Source: Streptomyces sp. MUM 203J
GTDB taxonomy: Bacteria; Actinomycetota; Actinomycetes; Streptomycetales; Streptomycetaceae
DNA length: 64,000 nucleotides
Assembly (NCBI RefSeq): GCF_022414595.1
Contig: NZ_JADWYO010000006.1
Coordinates: 1 to 64,000 of the forward strand
Direction of reading: 5' to 3'
The translations under genes were made by a program, and so were the position numbers. This document shows, one piece after another, positions 1-8,988 of the stretch; position 1 is the first letter of the stretch, and every line of letters starts with the position of its first letter. The notes below the pieces were generated by a model. It worked only from the letters and a program-made list of their open reading frames with translations, did no database searches and was not told the DNA's origin.

Positions 1-613
1 CCGCTGTTCCGGGCGAGGGCGTCTGCGGCCCGGCCGCCCCGGCTGTGCGCGGAGCTGTCCCGGCCGCCCGCGCCGCTGCCTCCGGGGCCGCGGCGCCTGG
101 GGGAGCGGCATCTGCTCCCTCGGGCGCCGTCGACCCGGTCTGCGGCGTCGCGTCGGACGCGACGGATGTCGGGTCCACGGTCACGGGTGCCGCTGCCCGG
201 CCCGCGGGAGCATGCGTCCCGGGCGGGGGCGCCGTTTCCGCCGCGGCGGCCGCCGCTGCCCCGGCGACAGGTGCCGTCGCCTCCGGTGCGGGCATCGCGG
301 GCCCGGGTGCCGCCCCCGCGCCGGGTCCGGTGCCCTCCGCCTGGCGCGGGGTGCCCCGGGTACGGGCGTCGTCCGCCAGGATCCACCGGCGGTGCAGCTC
401 CAGCAGCTCCTCGCGGGACGCCCCCGCGAGGCGGGCCAGCCGGTCCACCACCGCGTACTCGGACGGGACCGTCTCGCCCAGGCAGTAGCGGTGCAGTGTC
501 GACCGGCCGATGTGCAGCCTCCCGGCGAGTGCGCCGTAGCTGTGGCCCGTGCGGTCCTTCAGATCGCGCAGGAGTTCCGCGAAGCGTTCGATCTCGTCCG
601 GCTGTCCCGTCAT
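1..613 (-). CDS. XRE-family helix-turn-helix protein (partial, C-terminus outside window)
   Basis: Translation from the ATG at 611-613 on the minus strand stays open to base 1, so the 3' end lies outside the window. The first 75 or so residues form a Cro/C1-type DNA-binding domain: a helix with LLRDLKDRTG, then SYGALAGRLHIGRSTLHRYC as the turn and recognition helix, then a third helix EELLELHRRWI. After about residue 85 the sequence becomes Ala/Pro/Gly-rich low complexity for over 100 residues, as is usual in the large streptomycete family where an XRE head is tethered to a variable C-terminal part. A DNA-binding role is well supported. The target and sensory domain cannot be seen. Confidence 0.8.
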   Translation of the reverse strand, partial: MTGQPDEIERFAELLRDLKDRTGHSYGALAGRLHIGRSTLHRYCLGETVPSEYAVVDRLARLAGASREELLELHRRWILADDARTRGTPRQAEGTGPGAGAAPGPAMPAPEATAPVAGAAAAAAAETAPPPGTHAPAGRAAAPVTVDPTSVASDATPQTGSTAPEGADAAPPGAAAPEAAARAAGTAPRTAGAAGPQTPSPGTA

Positions 614-842
614 GCCCCCGGCCCCGTTCCGCCGCCTTGTCCCATGGTGTCCCCCGTCCCGGACCGCGTCCCGGGAAGTCGACGTTTCCCCAGGCCAGCG
701 TACGCGTCGCCGTCCCGCCGTCCCGTCCCGGGCCGTGCCGCTTGCGGGTCGGCCCCGGGGGTTCCGAACCTGGGTTCACCGACACACCGGGCGACCTGCA
801 CAACGCCGGCCGCCCGGCCCTCACGAAACGGGGATACCGCAT

Positions 843-1553
843 ATGAACGTACGCCGGATCAGCGTCCGCAAGAGCGCCGTGATCACCGCCGCCGTCGCGG
901 CCACCGCGCTCCTGATGCCGACCGCCGCCGCCACGGCCCAGGCCGAGGCCAGGACCGGGGTCAAGACCGAGGCGAAGGCAGAGGCGAAGGCAGAGGTCAA
1001 GGCCGAGGCGAAGGCCAAGGCTCCCAGGACCGTCTCCGCGCCCGGCTTCCTGGCCGCCGCCGACATGCCCGACGGCTGGGGCACCGAGTGGCAGGCCGGC
1101 CCCGTCACCAAGGGCAACCCGGAGTTCCCGCCCGGCTGCATGAGGGACGTCCTCCCGGCCAAGGGAGCCACCTGGCACCGCGCCTACTGGACCGACCTGG
1201 AGACCAGCGCCACCCAGATCTCCGTCACCACGCCGACGGTCGCCTCCGCCCGCAGGCTCGTCGCCGCCGCGGAGAAGGCCGCGGCCGACTGCGCCGCCGA
1301 CAGCCTGCGCAAGACGCCCGGCGGGGCCGCCGCCTGGGACGACTACGGCAAGATCGCCGCCGAGGACGGCGCCCACGTGTACGGGGTGCACACCGAGCAG
1401 CCGTACGGGGCCCTCGACGTCGCCCTCATCGGCATCGGCCGCGACGGCCGGACCGTCACCTTCGTGGACTGGGGCCAGATGGGCTACCTGAAGGACCTGC
1501 CGGTGGAGGCCTTCAAGAAGACGATGGCCAAGGCGGTGAACGACCTCCGCTGA
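843..1553 (+). CDS. secreted protein of unknown function with Lys/Ala/Glu-rich linker
   Basis: This 236-residue protein begins MNVRRISVRKS, followed by a hydrophobic stretch and an Ala-rich cleavage region (residues about 10-33), which is a clear signal peptide. Residues about 34-60 are a KAEAKAEVKAEAKA-type charged repeat, probably a flexible or wall-spanning linker. The rest is a compact domain with two cysteines (in GCMRD and ADCAAD) that could form a disulfide. The ending resembles streptomycete extracellular sensor-like proteins, but I do not recognise a named family. The ATG is chosen because the signal peptide starts there; upstream in-frame sequence is Pro/Arg-rich non-gene-like. The ribosome site is weak (AAACGGGG). 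It stands alone between genes of other functions. Confidence 0.75.
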   Translation: MNVRRISVRKSAVITAAVAATALLMPTAAATAQAEARTGVKTEAKAEAKAEVKAEAKAKAPRTVSAPGFLAAADMPDGWGTEWQAGPVTKGNPEFPPGCMRDVLPAKGATWHRAYWTDLETSATQISVTTPTVASARRLVAAAEKAAADCAADSLRKTPGGAAAWDDYGKIAAEDGAHVYGVHTEQPYGALDVALIGIGRDGRTVTFVDWGQMGYLKDLPVEAFKKTMAKAVNDLR

Positions 1554-1592
1554 GGCCGGAATGCCCCCGTGCGCCCGCGTTCGCGTGAGCCG

Positions 1593-1647
1593 TAGGCTCG
1601 TGCGCATGCGTGGCGCACGGGGGAGAGGTCCGTACGGCTTCCGGTAG
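1593..1647 (+). promoter_or_regulatory. probable -10 box (TAGGCT) with a 13-codon leaderless micro-ORF
   Basis: TAGGCT at 1593-1598 is followed 7 nt later by an ATG at 1606 that opens 13 codons ending in TAG at 1645-1647. This is the geometry of streptomycete leaderless starts. It may simply be the promoter of the broken gene at 1691, with the micro-ORF a chance or a leader peptide. No -35 is convincing. Confidence 0.35.
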
Positions 1648-1690
1648 TCCGCCGGGAGATTCCCGGCGGTTCCTGCCGAAGGAGCGGGCC

Positions 1691-1964
1691 ATGGCACGCA
1701 CCGCACACCACCGTGCGCGCACCCGGTACCGGTACGACACCCACCTGGCCACCGAGATGCACGGCCTCCGGTACAGCGCCGCCGTGCTCACCGACGCCGC
1801 ACGCGACGGCCGTCGCCCGCCCGCGGGCCGTCCGCCGCCGGGTCACCGTCCGCACCTGGGCGCGCGGTGTCCAGGACCCGTCCGTCGCCCGATGGGCCGT
1901 CGGGGAGGAGCGCAGGGCGCGGCAGCTGCTGCGCAGCCGGGCCGCCTCCTGCGGGCCCTGGTGA
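1691..1964 (+). pseudogene. small basic protein gene interrupted by a frameshift
   Basis: An AAGGAG ribosome site at 1679-1684 stands 6 nt before the ATG. The first frame reads MARTAHHRARTRYRYD and on to about residue 42 as a plausible Arg/His-rich protein, then degenerates into Pro/Gly. From about 1815 the next frame continues sensibly (RAVRRRVTVRTWARGVQDPS, then an EERRARQLL helix) and stops at 1962-1964. One base too many (or two too few) in the C/G-rich run near 1810-1825 explains both. Joined, the product would be about 90 residues. I recall similar small streptomycete proteins but no function. It could be a real mutation or a sequencing error. Confidence 0.6.
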
Positions 1965-2078
1965 ACCGGCCCGCGGGGCCCCTCGACGCGGAGGCAGCCG
2001 ACGCTGTCGACGTCCCGCCCGCACGGCACCGGCATCACGCCCTCTGGCTGTCCTGACCGTGCGCGGCACACTGGAGGC

Positions 2079-2306
2079 ATGTGCCGCAGCATCAAGACGC
2101 TCCGCCCGCCGGCCCTCCCTGAGAAGGCCACGGAAGAGGACGTCCAAGCCGCCGCCCTCCAGTACGTACGGAAGGTCTCCGGCTTCCGGGTGCCCGCCGC
2201 GCACAACCGGGAGGTCTTCGAGCGGGCCGTCGCGGAGGTGGCCGACGCGACGCGGCGCCTGCTGGACGACCTCGAGGTGCGGGGAGCGGGCGCCCGGGCG
2301 AGCTGA
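2079..2306 (+). CDS. DUF2277 family protein
   Basis: This 75-residue protein opens with MCRSIKTLRPPALPEKATEE, the hallmark start of DUF2277, a small actinobacterial family of unknown function that is usually 70-90 residues, so this copy is full length. The body is predicted helical (AALQYVRKVSGF, FERAVAEVADATRRLLDDL). GGAGG sits only 1 nt before the ATG, too close for a normal ribosome site. CACACT six bases before the ATG instead suggests leaderless transcription from a weak -10 box. The neighbours do not suggest a role. Confidence 0.85.
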   Translation: MCRSIKTLRPPALPEKATEEDVQAAALQYVRKVSGFRVPAAHNREVFERAVAEVADATRRLLDDLEVRGAGARAS

Positions 2307-2330
2307 CCGGACGCGCTGCCCGCCGACCTG

Positions 2331-2966
2331 TCAGGCGCCGGAGGGGCTCGCCCCGGCGGGGCCCTCGCGGCGCAGCACATACGCCGCCAGGCTGCCCGCC
2401 AGGAACAGCGCCAGGAGCGACACGCCCGCGCCGACCCAGGTCGCGCCCAGCCACTGGCCGCCGAAGTAGCCGAGGCCCACGCTGTACGTCGCCCACGCGA
2501 GCCCCGCCAGGGCCGACCACGGCACGAACTCCCGGGCCCTGCGGCGGGCCGCGCCCGCGCCGAGCGACACCACGGAGCGCCCGGCGGGAGCGAACCGGGC
2601 GATCACGACGAGCGCCCCGCCGCCCCGCCCCAGGGCCTTGCCGAGACGTTCCTGCGCCGTGGCCAGGCGCCGGGAGCGGGCGAGGGCGCGGTCGAGCCGG
2701 GGGCCGCCGCGCCAGGCCAGGCGGTAGGCGGCCAGGTCCCCGGCGACCGACGCGGCGGCCGCGCACAGCGCCAGCGTCACCAGCGACACGCTTTCCGGAG
2801 CCGTCGCCGCCGTGGCGGTGGCCGTCGCGGCGGTCGCCGCGGTCGCGGCCGTGATCACCAGCACGCCGCTCGGCAGGACCGGCAGGAACACGTCCAGCAG
2901 CACGGAGACGATCACGGCGGCGTACACCCAGGGGCTCGCCGCCAGCCACCCCATGCTCTCCAGCAC
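2331..2966 (-). CDS. DedA-family membrane protein
   Basis: This is a 211-residue integral membrane protein of the DedA (SNARE-associated/VTT) family. These proteins act in lipid carrier flipping and membrane homeostasis. The N-terminal VSVLLDVFLPVLPSG is the re-entrant helix region, and the central ARFAPAGRSVVSLGAG matches the family's second re-entrant loop (R-x3-P-G/A-R). At least four hydrophobic helices follow. An unusual run of Ala-Thr repeats (about residues 40-55) lengthens the first periplasmic segment. The GTG start is preferred because GGGAG precedes it by 6 nt. A second ATG lies four codons in. No partner genes are adjacent. Confidence 0.85.
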   Translation of the reverse strand: MLESMGWLAASPWVYAAVIVSVLLDVFLPVLPSGVLVITAATAATAATATATAATAPESVSLVTLALCAAAASVAGDLAAYRLAWRGGPRLDRALARSRRLATAQERLGKALGRGGGALVVIARFAPAGRSVVSLGAGAARRRAREFVPWSALAGLAWATYSVGLGYFGGQWLGATWVGAGVSLLALFLAGSLAAYVLRREGPAGASPSGA

Positions 2967-3044
2967 CTTGTCTCCCGCCTCACCCCTGAACCGCCCCTGA
3001 GAACGCCGAACAGCGTACGCCTCGCGGGGCGTAAGGGGAGCACA

Positions 3045-3075
3045 CAGGGCGCGAGGTGTTCACCCTCGCGCCCTG
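3045..3075 (-). terminator. hairpin terminator downstream of the DoxX gene
   Basis: CAGGGCGCGAGG-TG and CACCCTCGCGCCCTG pair over 14 bases with one bulge and a 2-base loop. It lies about 20 bases past the stop of the minus-strand DoxX gene and before the DedA gene. There is no U-tract, as is usual in Streptomyces. Confidence 0.7.
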
Positions 3076-3096
3076 GTGCCGTGGAGGAACCGCCCG

Positions 3097-3549
3097 TCAG
3101 GCGGCGGTGGTGACCCCGCCGCGCGCGTCCGCGGAGGCACGCGACGGGAGGAGGCCCTCCAGGGCCAGCGCGCCCGGCCCGGTGAAGACCAGCAGCAGCA
3201 GCGCCCAGCAGAACAGGGCCGCGGACTCGCCGCCGTTCTGCATCGGGAACAGGCCCTGCGCCTGGTGCACGTCGAAGTACGCGTACGCCATCGAGCCCGA
3301 CGCGAGGAACGCGGCGCTTCGGGTGCCGAGGCCCACGAGGACCAGAGCCCCCGCGACCAGCTCGATGGTCCCCGCGTACCAGAAGGGCCAGGTGCCGGAG
3401 GGGACCGTGCCGCCGCTGCCGTCGGCGCCCCCGAGGACGCCGAAGAGCTTCGCGGCGCCGTGCGACAGGAACAGCAGGCCGACGACGATCCGGAAGGCGC
3501 CCAGCGCGTACGGCTGGAACTGTTTCAGGCGCTCGCTGACTGCGGACAT
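3097..3549 (-). CDS. DoxX-family membrane protein
   Basis: This 150-residue protein has four transmembrane helices. It carries the DoxX signature after a short cytoplasmic start: FRIVVGLLFLSHGAAKLFG, then FWYAGTIELVAGALVLVG and ALFCWALLLLVFTGPG. DoxX proteins are linked to thiol and redox stress at the membrane, and in actinobacteria to detoxification complexes, but the precise role here is unknown. The start is the ATG after AAGGAG and an eight-C run; a longer in-frame ORF upstream runs through promoter sequence. The gene has its own promoter and a palindrome over the -35 (3594-3625), so it is probably controlled by a MarR/HxlR-type repressor encoded elsewhere. Confidence 0.85.
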   Translation of the reverse strand: MSAVSERLKQFQPYALGAFRIVVGLLFLSHGAAKLFGVLGGADGSGGTVPSGTWPFWYAGTIELVAGALVLVGLGTRSAAFLASGSMAYAYFDVHQAQGLFPMQNGGESAALFCWALLLLVFTGPGALALEGLLPSRASADARGGVTTAA

Positions 3550-3593
3550 GGGGGGGGCTCCTTCGGCTGGGGACAGGACCGATGACAGCCTCC

Positions 3594-3625
3594 ACGTTAG
3601 GCAGACCTCACTAATACTTGCAAGT
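3594..3625 (-). promoter_or_regulatory. promoter of the DoxX gene with a palindromic operator
   Basis: On the minus strand TTGCAA (3618-3623) and TAACGT (3594-3599) are separated by 18 bases. The -35 lies inside a perfect 10-base palindrome ACTTGCAAGT (3616-3625). Overlap of a dyad with the -35 fits repression by a winged-helix dimer. Confidence 0.55.
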
Positions 3626-5386
<1,761 letters not shown>

Positions 5387-5510
5387 GCCTCGTCCCCCTT
5401 CGTCGCCGGGATCCGTACGGTACGGAACACCGCGCGGGCGCGGGCCGGTTCTCGCCCCGGCCGTACGGGCGGGAAACCGGCGCGCGTGGATGACGGAGGC
5501 CGGGCGGTGC

Positions 5511-6179
5511 TCAGCAGCCGTTCAGGACCGACTGCAGCCTGCTCTTCTCGGCGGGGTCGACGGAGAGCTTCCAGGAGTACTTCACGTGCACCCACATGCG
5601 GGCGTAGTGGCAGTGGTACGCGGTGCGCGGCGGCATCCACTGGGCCGGGTCCCTGTCGCCCTTGGCCTGGTTGACGTTGTCGGTGACGGCGATGAGCTGG
5701 GGGCGTGTCAGGTCGTTGGCGAAGGAGCGGCGCTGGCCGGTGGTCCATGAGGCGGCACCGGAGCGCCAGGCCTCGGCGAGCGGGACGACGTGGTCGATGT
5801 CCACGTCGGATGCGGCGTACCAGGTGGCGCCGTCGAACGGCGAGTACCAGCTGCCGCTGACGGCGCGGCAGTAGTCGTCCTGGACGACGCCGGAGCCGTC
5901 GCGCTTCAGCACGACCTCGCGGGTGTTGCACCGGCCGTACTGGGTGATCCAGTGCGGGAACTTGTCGCGGCTGTAACCGGTGGAGGAACCTTCCGGCTTC
6001 ACCGTGAGCAGGCTCAGATACGACCTGGCGGTGGCGGCGCTGACCGGGGTGGGCGGGGCGGCCAGGGCGGTGGGCGCGGTGACGAGCAGGCCGGTGCCGG
6101 TGAGGGCGGCGGCCGAGGCGAGGACGGCTGCGCGGCGCAGGGCGCGAGACCGTGCGCGACGCGCGTAGACGCGGGGCAT
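5511..6179 (-). CDS. secreted HNH-family nuclease (DUF1524/GmrSD-type)
   Basis: A 222-residue protein with an Arg-rich n-region (MPRVYARRARSRALRR), a hydrophobic core and an Ala-x-Ala cleavage site near residue 40. The mature part carries SDVDIDHVVPLAEAWRSGA, the beta-beta-alpha metal motif with D-H, followed by NDLTRPQLIAVTDNVNQAKG and the HCHYARMWVHVKYSW block. Such exported HNH nucleases are common in Streptomyces and are thought to degrade environmental or self DNA. Two cysteine pairs (GRCNT/DDYCRA and YHCHY/LNGC) suggest disulfides. GGGAG precedes the ATG by 8 nt. The long in-frame extension upstream is rejected because it runs across the next gene. Confidence 0.85.
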   Translation of the reverse strand: MPRVYARRARSRALRRAAVLASAAALTGTGLLVTAPTALAAPPTPVSAATARSYLSLLTVKPEGSSTGYSRDKFPHWITQYGRCNTREVVLKRDGSGVVQDDYCRAVSGSWYSPFDGATWYAASDVDIDHVVPLAEAWRSGAASWTTGQRRSFANDLTRPQLIAVTDNVNQAKGDRDPAQWMPPRTAYHCHYARMWVHVKYSWKLSVDPAEKSRLQSVLNGC

Positions 6180-6578
6180 GAGTGACTCCCGGTGATGGTG
6201 GGGGTGCTGACCGCACCGCCCCGGCGAGGGCGGCCCGGTCATGGTGGTGGCGCGAAATTGCCTGGGGATGGGTGCCGGGTAACAGAATGACGACATGAAC
6301 ACGTCATTCTCAAGAGTGGTGCCGCCCTGCGTTCGCGCGCATGTCCGGAGGACCTTCGGAGTCGGCGGGCCGCGACGGGAGCGCCGGTTCAGCCGGAGGC
6401 GTAGTCCCGGGGCCGGTTCCACCGGCGTGCGGATGGGCGCTCGGTGACGACGTGCGCGCCCCGCATGCCGGTCACGCCTCGCGGAGCATGTGAGATGCGC
6501 CGAACACGCCTCTGAGGGTGGCGGGTTGTGGTGGGCTGGCCCCCGCCCGCTGTCACCCGCCACCCTGAAGGGCCGTCT
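6180..6578. other. 399-base divergent intergenic region
   Basis: It lies between the nuclease (minus) and the lipoprotein (plus). Apart from the inverted repeat at 6284-6310 I see no coding potential and no RNA gene. Confidence 0.6.
6284..6310. repeat. perfect inverted repeat in the nuclease upstream region
   Basis: AGAATGACG (6284-6292) and CGTCATTCT (6302-6310) are perfect complements with a 9-base spacer. It lies about 105 bases upstream of the HNH nuclease start. It may be an operator or a 5'-leader hairpin; its AT content is high for this DNA. Confidence 0.5.
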
Positions 6579-7352
6579 GTGCGCGTCCGTACCCTGATAC
6601 CCGCTGCGTTCGCTGCGGCGGCGCTCGCCCTGACCGGCTGCGGTCCCGAGACCACGGCCACCGACGGCCGGTCGGCCGCGCCGCCCGTCGCCGCGTCCGC
6701 CGAGGTTCCCGCGCCCGATCCGGCCGAGGCGAAGCCCGGCGAGGAGCCCACCCCCGCCGGCCTCCCGGCGCCGGTGCCGACTCCCACGCCCGTCGTCGAG
6801 ATCTCCCTCCCCTCCCAGGCGGGGAAGAGCGTCCGTGCGGCCGTCCGGGCGGCCGAGGCCCGTGACCTGGACTACGCCGTCCATCTGGCCACGTCCTCGG
6901 CCACCGTCCATGCGCCCGGCAAGGAGGCCTCCGCCTACTCGCCGGGGGAGAGGGTCTGCCGCCAGCTCCTGGACACCGAGCGGGTGACCGACGACTTCGA
7001 CGTCGCCTTTCTCGTGGCCCGGGACGGGCACGACTGTTCCGGTGACCCGCTTCCGCGGCCCCGGCGGACCGCCGCCCAGGACCCGCCGTCCTCCTCGGGA
7101 AGCACGGGAAGCACGGGAAGCGCGGGAAGCACGGGGAGCGCAGGAAGCTCGGGGAGCACGGGGAAAGCAGGCAGCGGCGTCGCCGCCGGCAGCGCCTGTG
7201 GCCCGATCCTGTCCAACGCGGGCAACTGCTACAACGCCGGCCAGTACTGCCGCAAGGCGGACGTCGGGCGCTCCACCCGTGCCGCCAGCGGCCGCACCGT
7301 CCACTGCCGGTACATCGCCACGGACGCGCGGCAGCCGCACTGGCAGTACTGA
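6579..7352 (+). CDS. lipoprotein with Gly/Ser/Thr repeat linker and Cys-rich C-terminal module
   Basis: Starting at the GTG that follows GAAGGG by 6 nt, this 257-residue protein has a short signal peptide ending in a lipobox (ALTGC), so it should be lipid-anchored outside the membrane. A Pro/Ala-rich tether follows, then a domain with CRQLLDTERV and an isolated Cys (HDCSGD). Next comes a linker built of GST/GSA triplets, encoded by a 9-base tandem repeat. The C-terminal 45 residues (GNCYNAGQYCRKADVGRST, then VHCRY) are a small Cys module that I recall at the end of many actinobacterial exported proteins. Function is unknown. Proximity to the exported nuclease may or may not be meaningful. Confidence 0.75.
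   Translation: MRVRTLIPAAFAAAALALTGCGPETTATDGRSAAPPVAASAEVPAPDPAEAKPGEEPTPAGLPAPVPTPTPVVEISLPSQAGKSVRAAVRAAEARDLDYAVHLATSSATVHAPGKEASAYSPGERVCRQLLDTERVTDDFDVAFLVARDGHDCSGDPLPRPRRTAAQDPPSSSGSTGSTGSAGSTGSAGSSGSTGKAGSGVAAGSACGPILSNAGNCYNAGQYCRKADVGRSTRAASGRTVHCRYIATDARQPHWQY
7097..7168 (+). repeat. 9-base tandem repeat (about 8 units) inside the lipoprotein gene
   Basis: Units of GGGAAGCAC with drift (GGGAAGCGC, GGGGAGCGC, AGGAAGCTC, GGGGAGCAC) are repeated in frame and encode the Gly-Ser-Thr/Ala linker. In-frame units allow length variation without loss of reading frame. Confidence 0.85.
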
Positions 7353-7370
7353 CCCGCCTAGGCTGGCCAC

Positions 7371-8126
7371 GTGCTGCTGCCCGTCGGCTTCACCTTCGGG
7401 GCCGTTCTCGCCGTGCTGCTCGCCGTCGCCGTCACCGTGTCCGCCGTCGCCCGGCTCCGGCCGCCCCGGGAGGTGGCCGTCGCCGGGGTGCGGGCGGCGG
7501 CGCAGCTCGCGGCCGTGTCGCTGGTGATCGGGTGGGTGGTCGAAGCCGTACCGCTGCTGCTGCTCTTCCTGCTCGTGATGTATGCCGTGGCCGTACGGAC
7601 CGCCGGGCGGCGGGTCACCCGCAACGGGACCTGGTGGTGGGCCGCCGTACCCATCGCCGCCGGGGTCGGGCCCGTGGTGGCCGCGCTGCTGCTCACCGGG
7701 CTGGTGCCGGTGAGGGGCATCGCGCTCGTCCCGGTCACCGGGATCCTCATCGGCGGGGCCCTCACGGCGACGGTCCTCGGCGGGCGCCGGGCCCTGGACG
7801 ATCTGGCCACGCGGCACGGCGAAGTGGAGGCGGGCCTGGCGCTCGGGCTGCTCGTGCGGGACGCGCGGATGGAGGTGGCGAGGCCGGCGGCGGCCGACGC
7901 GCTGCTGCCCGGACTGGACCAGACCCGGACCGTGGGGCTCGTCACACTGCCGGGCGCGTTCGTGGGGATGCTGCTGGGCGGGGCGTCACCCCTGCTGGCC
8001 GGGGCGGCGCAGCTTTTCGTGCTGGTCGGGCTGATGGCGGTGCAGGCCGTCGCGGTGGCCGTGGTGCTGGAGCTGGTCGCCCGGGGGCGGCTGCACCGGG
8101 ACGGGGGCGGTGACCGGGTCCCGTAG
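7371..8126 (+). CDS. FetB-like (UPF0014) ABC permease, orphan
   Basis: A 251-residue, about seven-helix membrane protein of the UPF0014/FetB family. In E. coli FetAB is an ABC exporter that lowers cytoplasmic iron. Family motifs are visible: REVAVAGVRAAAQLAAVS near the N-terminus, then the conserved block RDARMEVARPAAADALLPGLDQTRTVGLVTLPGAFVGMLLGG, broken here only for description (R-x-A-x4 to LPGAFVGML). No FetA ATPase lies beside it. TAGGCT (7359-7364) precedes the GTG by 6 bases, so the mRNA is probably leaderless. A Mn2+ exporter is next downstream, hinting at a metal-efflux neighbourhood, although that gene has its own promoter and riboswitch. Confidence 0.8.
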   Translation: MLLPVGFTFGAVLAVLLAVAVTVSAVARLRPPREVAVAGVRAAAQLAAVSLVIGWVVEAVPLLLLFLLVMYAVAVRTAGRRVTRNGTWWWAAVPIAAGVGPVVAALLLTGLVPVRGIALVPVTGILIGGALTATVLGGRRALDDLATRHGEVEAGLALGLLVRDARMEVARPAAADALLPGLDQTRTVGLVTLPGAFVGMLLGGASPLLAGAAQLFVLVGLMAVQAVAVAVVLELVARGRLHRDGGGDRVP

Positions 8127-8129
8127 GCT
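8124..8129 (+). promoter_or_regulatory. -10 box (TAGGCT) for the riboswitch transcript
   Basis: TAGGCT overlaps the end of the FetB-like gene and lies about 8-12 bases before the start of the conserved riboswitch. No good -35 hexamer is seen. Confidence 0.5.
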
Positions 8130-8136
8130 GGGCAGC

Positions 8137-8320
8137 GCAGAAGGGGAGTAGCTCTTCGCCGGAACGTCGACATACTGCTGGGTCTCGCGCCCGGCCGGCG
8201 CCCGGAGGCGGGACCCTTGACCGGGATCCGCCAGCGAGACCTTCGGCACCCGCAGTGTCCGTGGACGCGTACGCGTCCTGCGGCCCTGTTGTGCCGAAGC
8301 GACCCCTGATCCCGGTCGGT
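8137..8320 (+). promoter_or_regulatory. yybP-ykoY (Mn2+) riboswitch
   Basis: The leader contains the family's 5' signature AAGGGGAGTAGC (8141-8152), then ACGTCGACATACTG. Further on it has CCAGCGAGACCTTCGG, which I recognise from actinobacterial yybP-ykoY aptamers. TTCGGCA pairs with TGCCGAA downstream, and the GGGG of the 5' signature can pair with CCCC in GACCCCTG to close the structure. The class binds Mn2+ and usually controls Mn exporters. It sits directly upstream of a GDT1/TMEM165-family exporter gene, which is the expected target. Exact 3' boundary is approximate. Confidence 0.85.
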
Positions 8321-8370
8321 GTGTCTCTCGGTACGGCGGAGCCGCCCGAACCGATCGAGGAACCCAGCCC

Positions 8371-8958
8371 GTGCTCAGTCTGACCGTCGTGACGATCACC
8401 TTCGGTGTCGTCTTCCTCGCGGAACTCCCCGACAAGACCGCCCTCGCGGGCCTGATGCTCGGTACCCGCTACCGCGCGTCCTACGTCTTCGCGGGAGTCG
8501 CCGCCGCCTTCGCCGTGCATGTCGCGCTCGCCGTCGCCGCGGGCAGCGTCCTGACGCTGCTGCCGCACCGGCTGGTGCAGGCGGTCGTCGGCGTGCTCTT
8601 CCTCGCGGGCGCGGCGATGCTGCTGCTGAAGAAGGGCGGTGACGGGGACGGCGATCAGCCGAAGGACCCGTCCGACCAGTCCTTCTGGAAGGTCTCGGGA
8701 GCCGGTTTCATGCTGATCCTGGTGGCCGAGTTCGGTGACCTGACGCAGATCATGACCGCGAACCTCGCCGCCCGCTACGACAGCCCGCTGTCGGTGGGAC
8801 TCGGCGCGGTGCTGGCGCTGTGGGCGGTCGCGGGGATCGGCATCCTCGGCGGACGGACGCTTATGCGGTACGTCCCGCTACGGCTGATCACGAAGGTGGC
8901 GGCGGGACTGATGCTTGCGCTGGCGGGATTCAGCCTGTACGAGGCGGTGACGGGCTGA
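8371..8958 (+). CDS. GDT1/TMEM165 (UPF0016) family Mn2+ exporter
   Basis: A 195-residue membrane protein with the two diagnostic E-x-G/P-D-K/L-T repeats in inverted halves: FLAELPDKTALAGL near residue 15 and LVAEFGDLTQIMTANLA near residue 115. Six hydrophobic helices are predicted, separated by a charged loop (KKGGDGDGDQPKD). Known bacterial members (MneA, Mnx) export Mn2+. A yybP-ykoY riboswitch sits just upstream, so expression should rise with Mn2+. GAGGAAC precedes the GTG start by about 9 nt. This is one of the most secure functional calls in the window. Confidence 0.9.
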   Translation: MLSLTVVTITFGVVFLAELPDKTALAGLMLGTRYRASYVFAGVAAAFAVHVALAVAAGSVLTLLPHRLVQAVVGVLFLAGAAMLLLKKGGDGDGDQPKDPSDQSFWKVSGAGFMLILVAEFGDLTQIMTANLAARYDSPLSVGLGAVLALWAVAGIGILGGRTLMRYVPLRLITKVAAGLMLALAGFSLYEAVTG

Positions 8959-8988
8959 GGGGCGGGCCCGTCGGGCGTGCGGCCTCCG

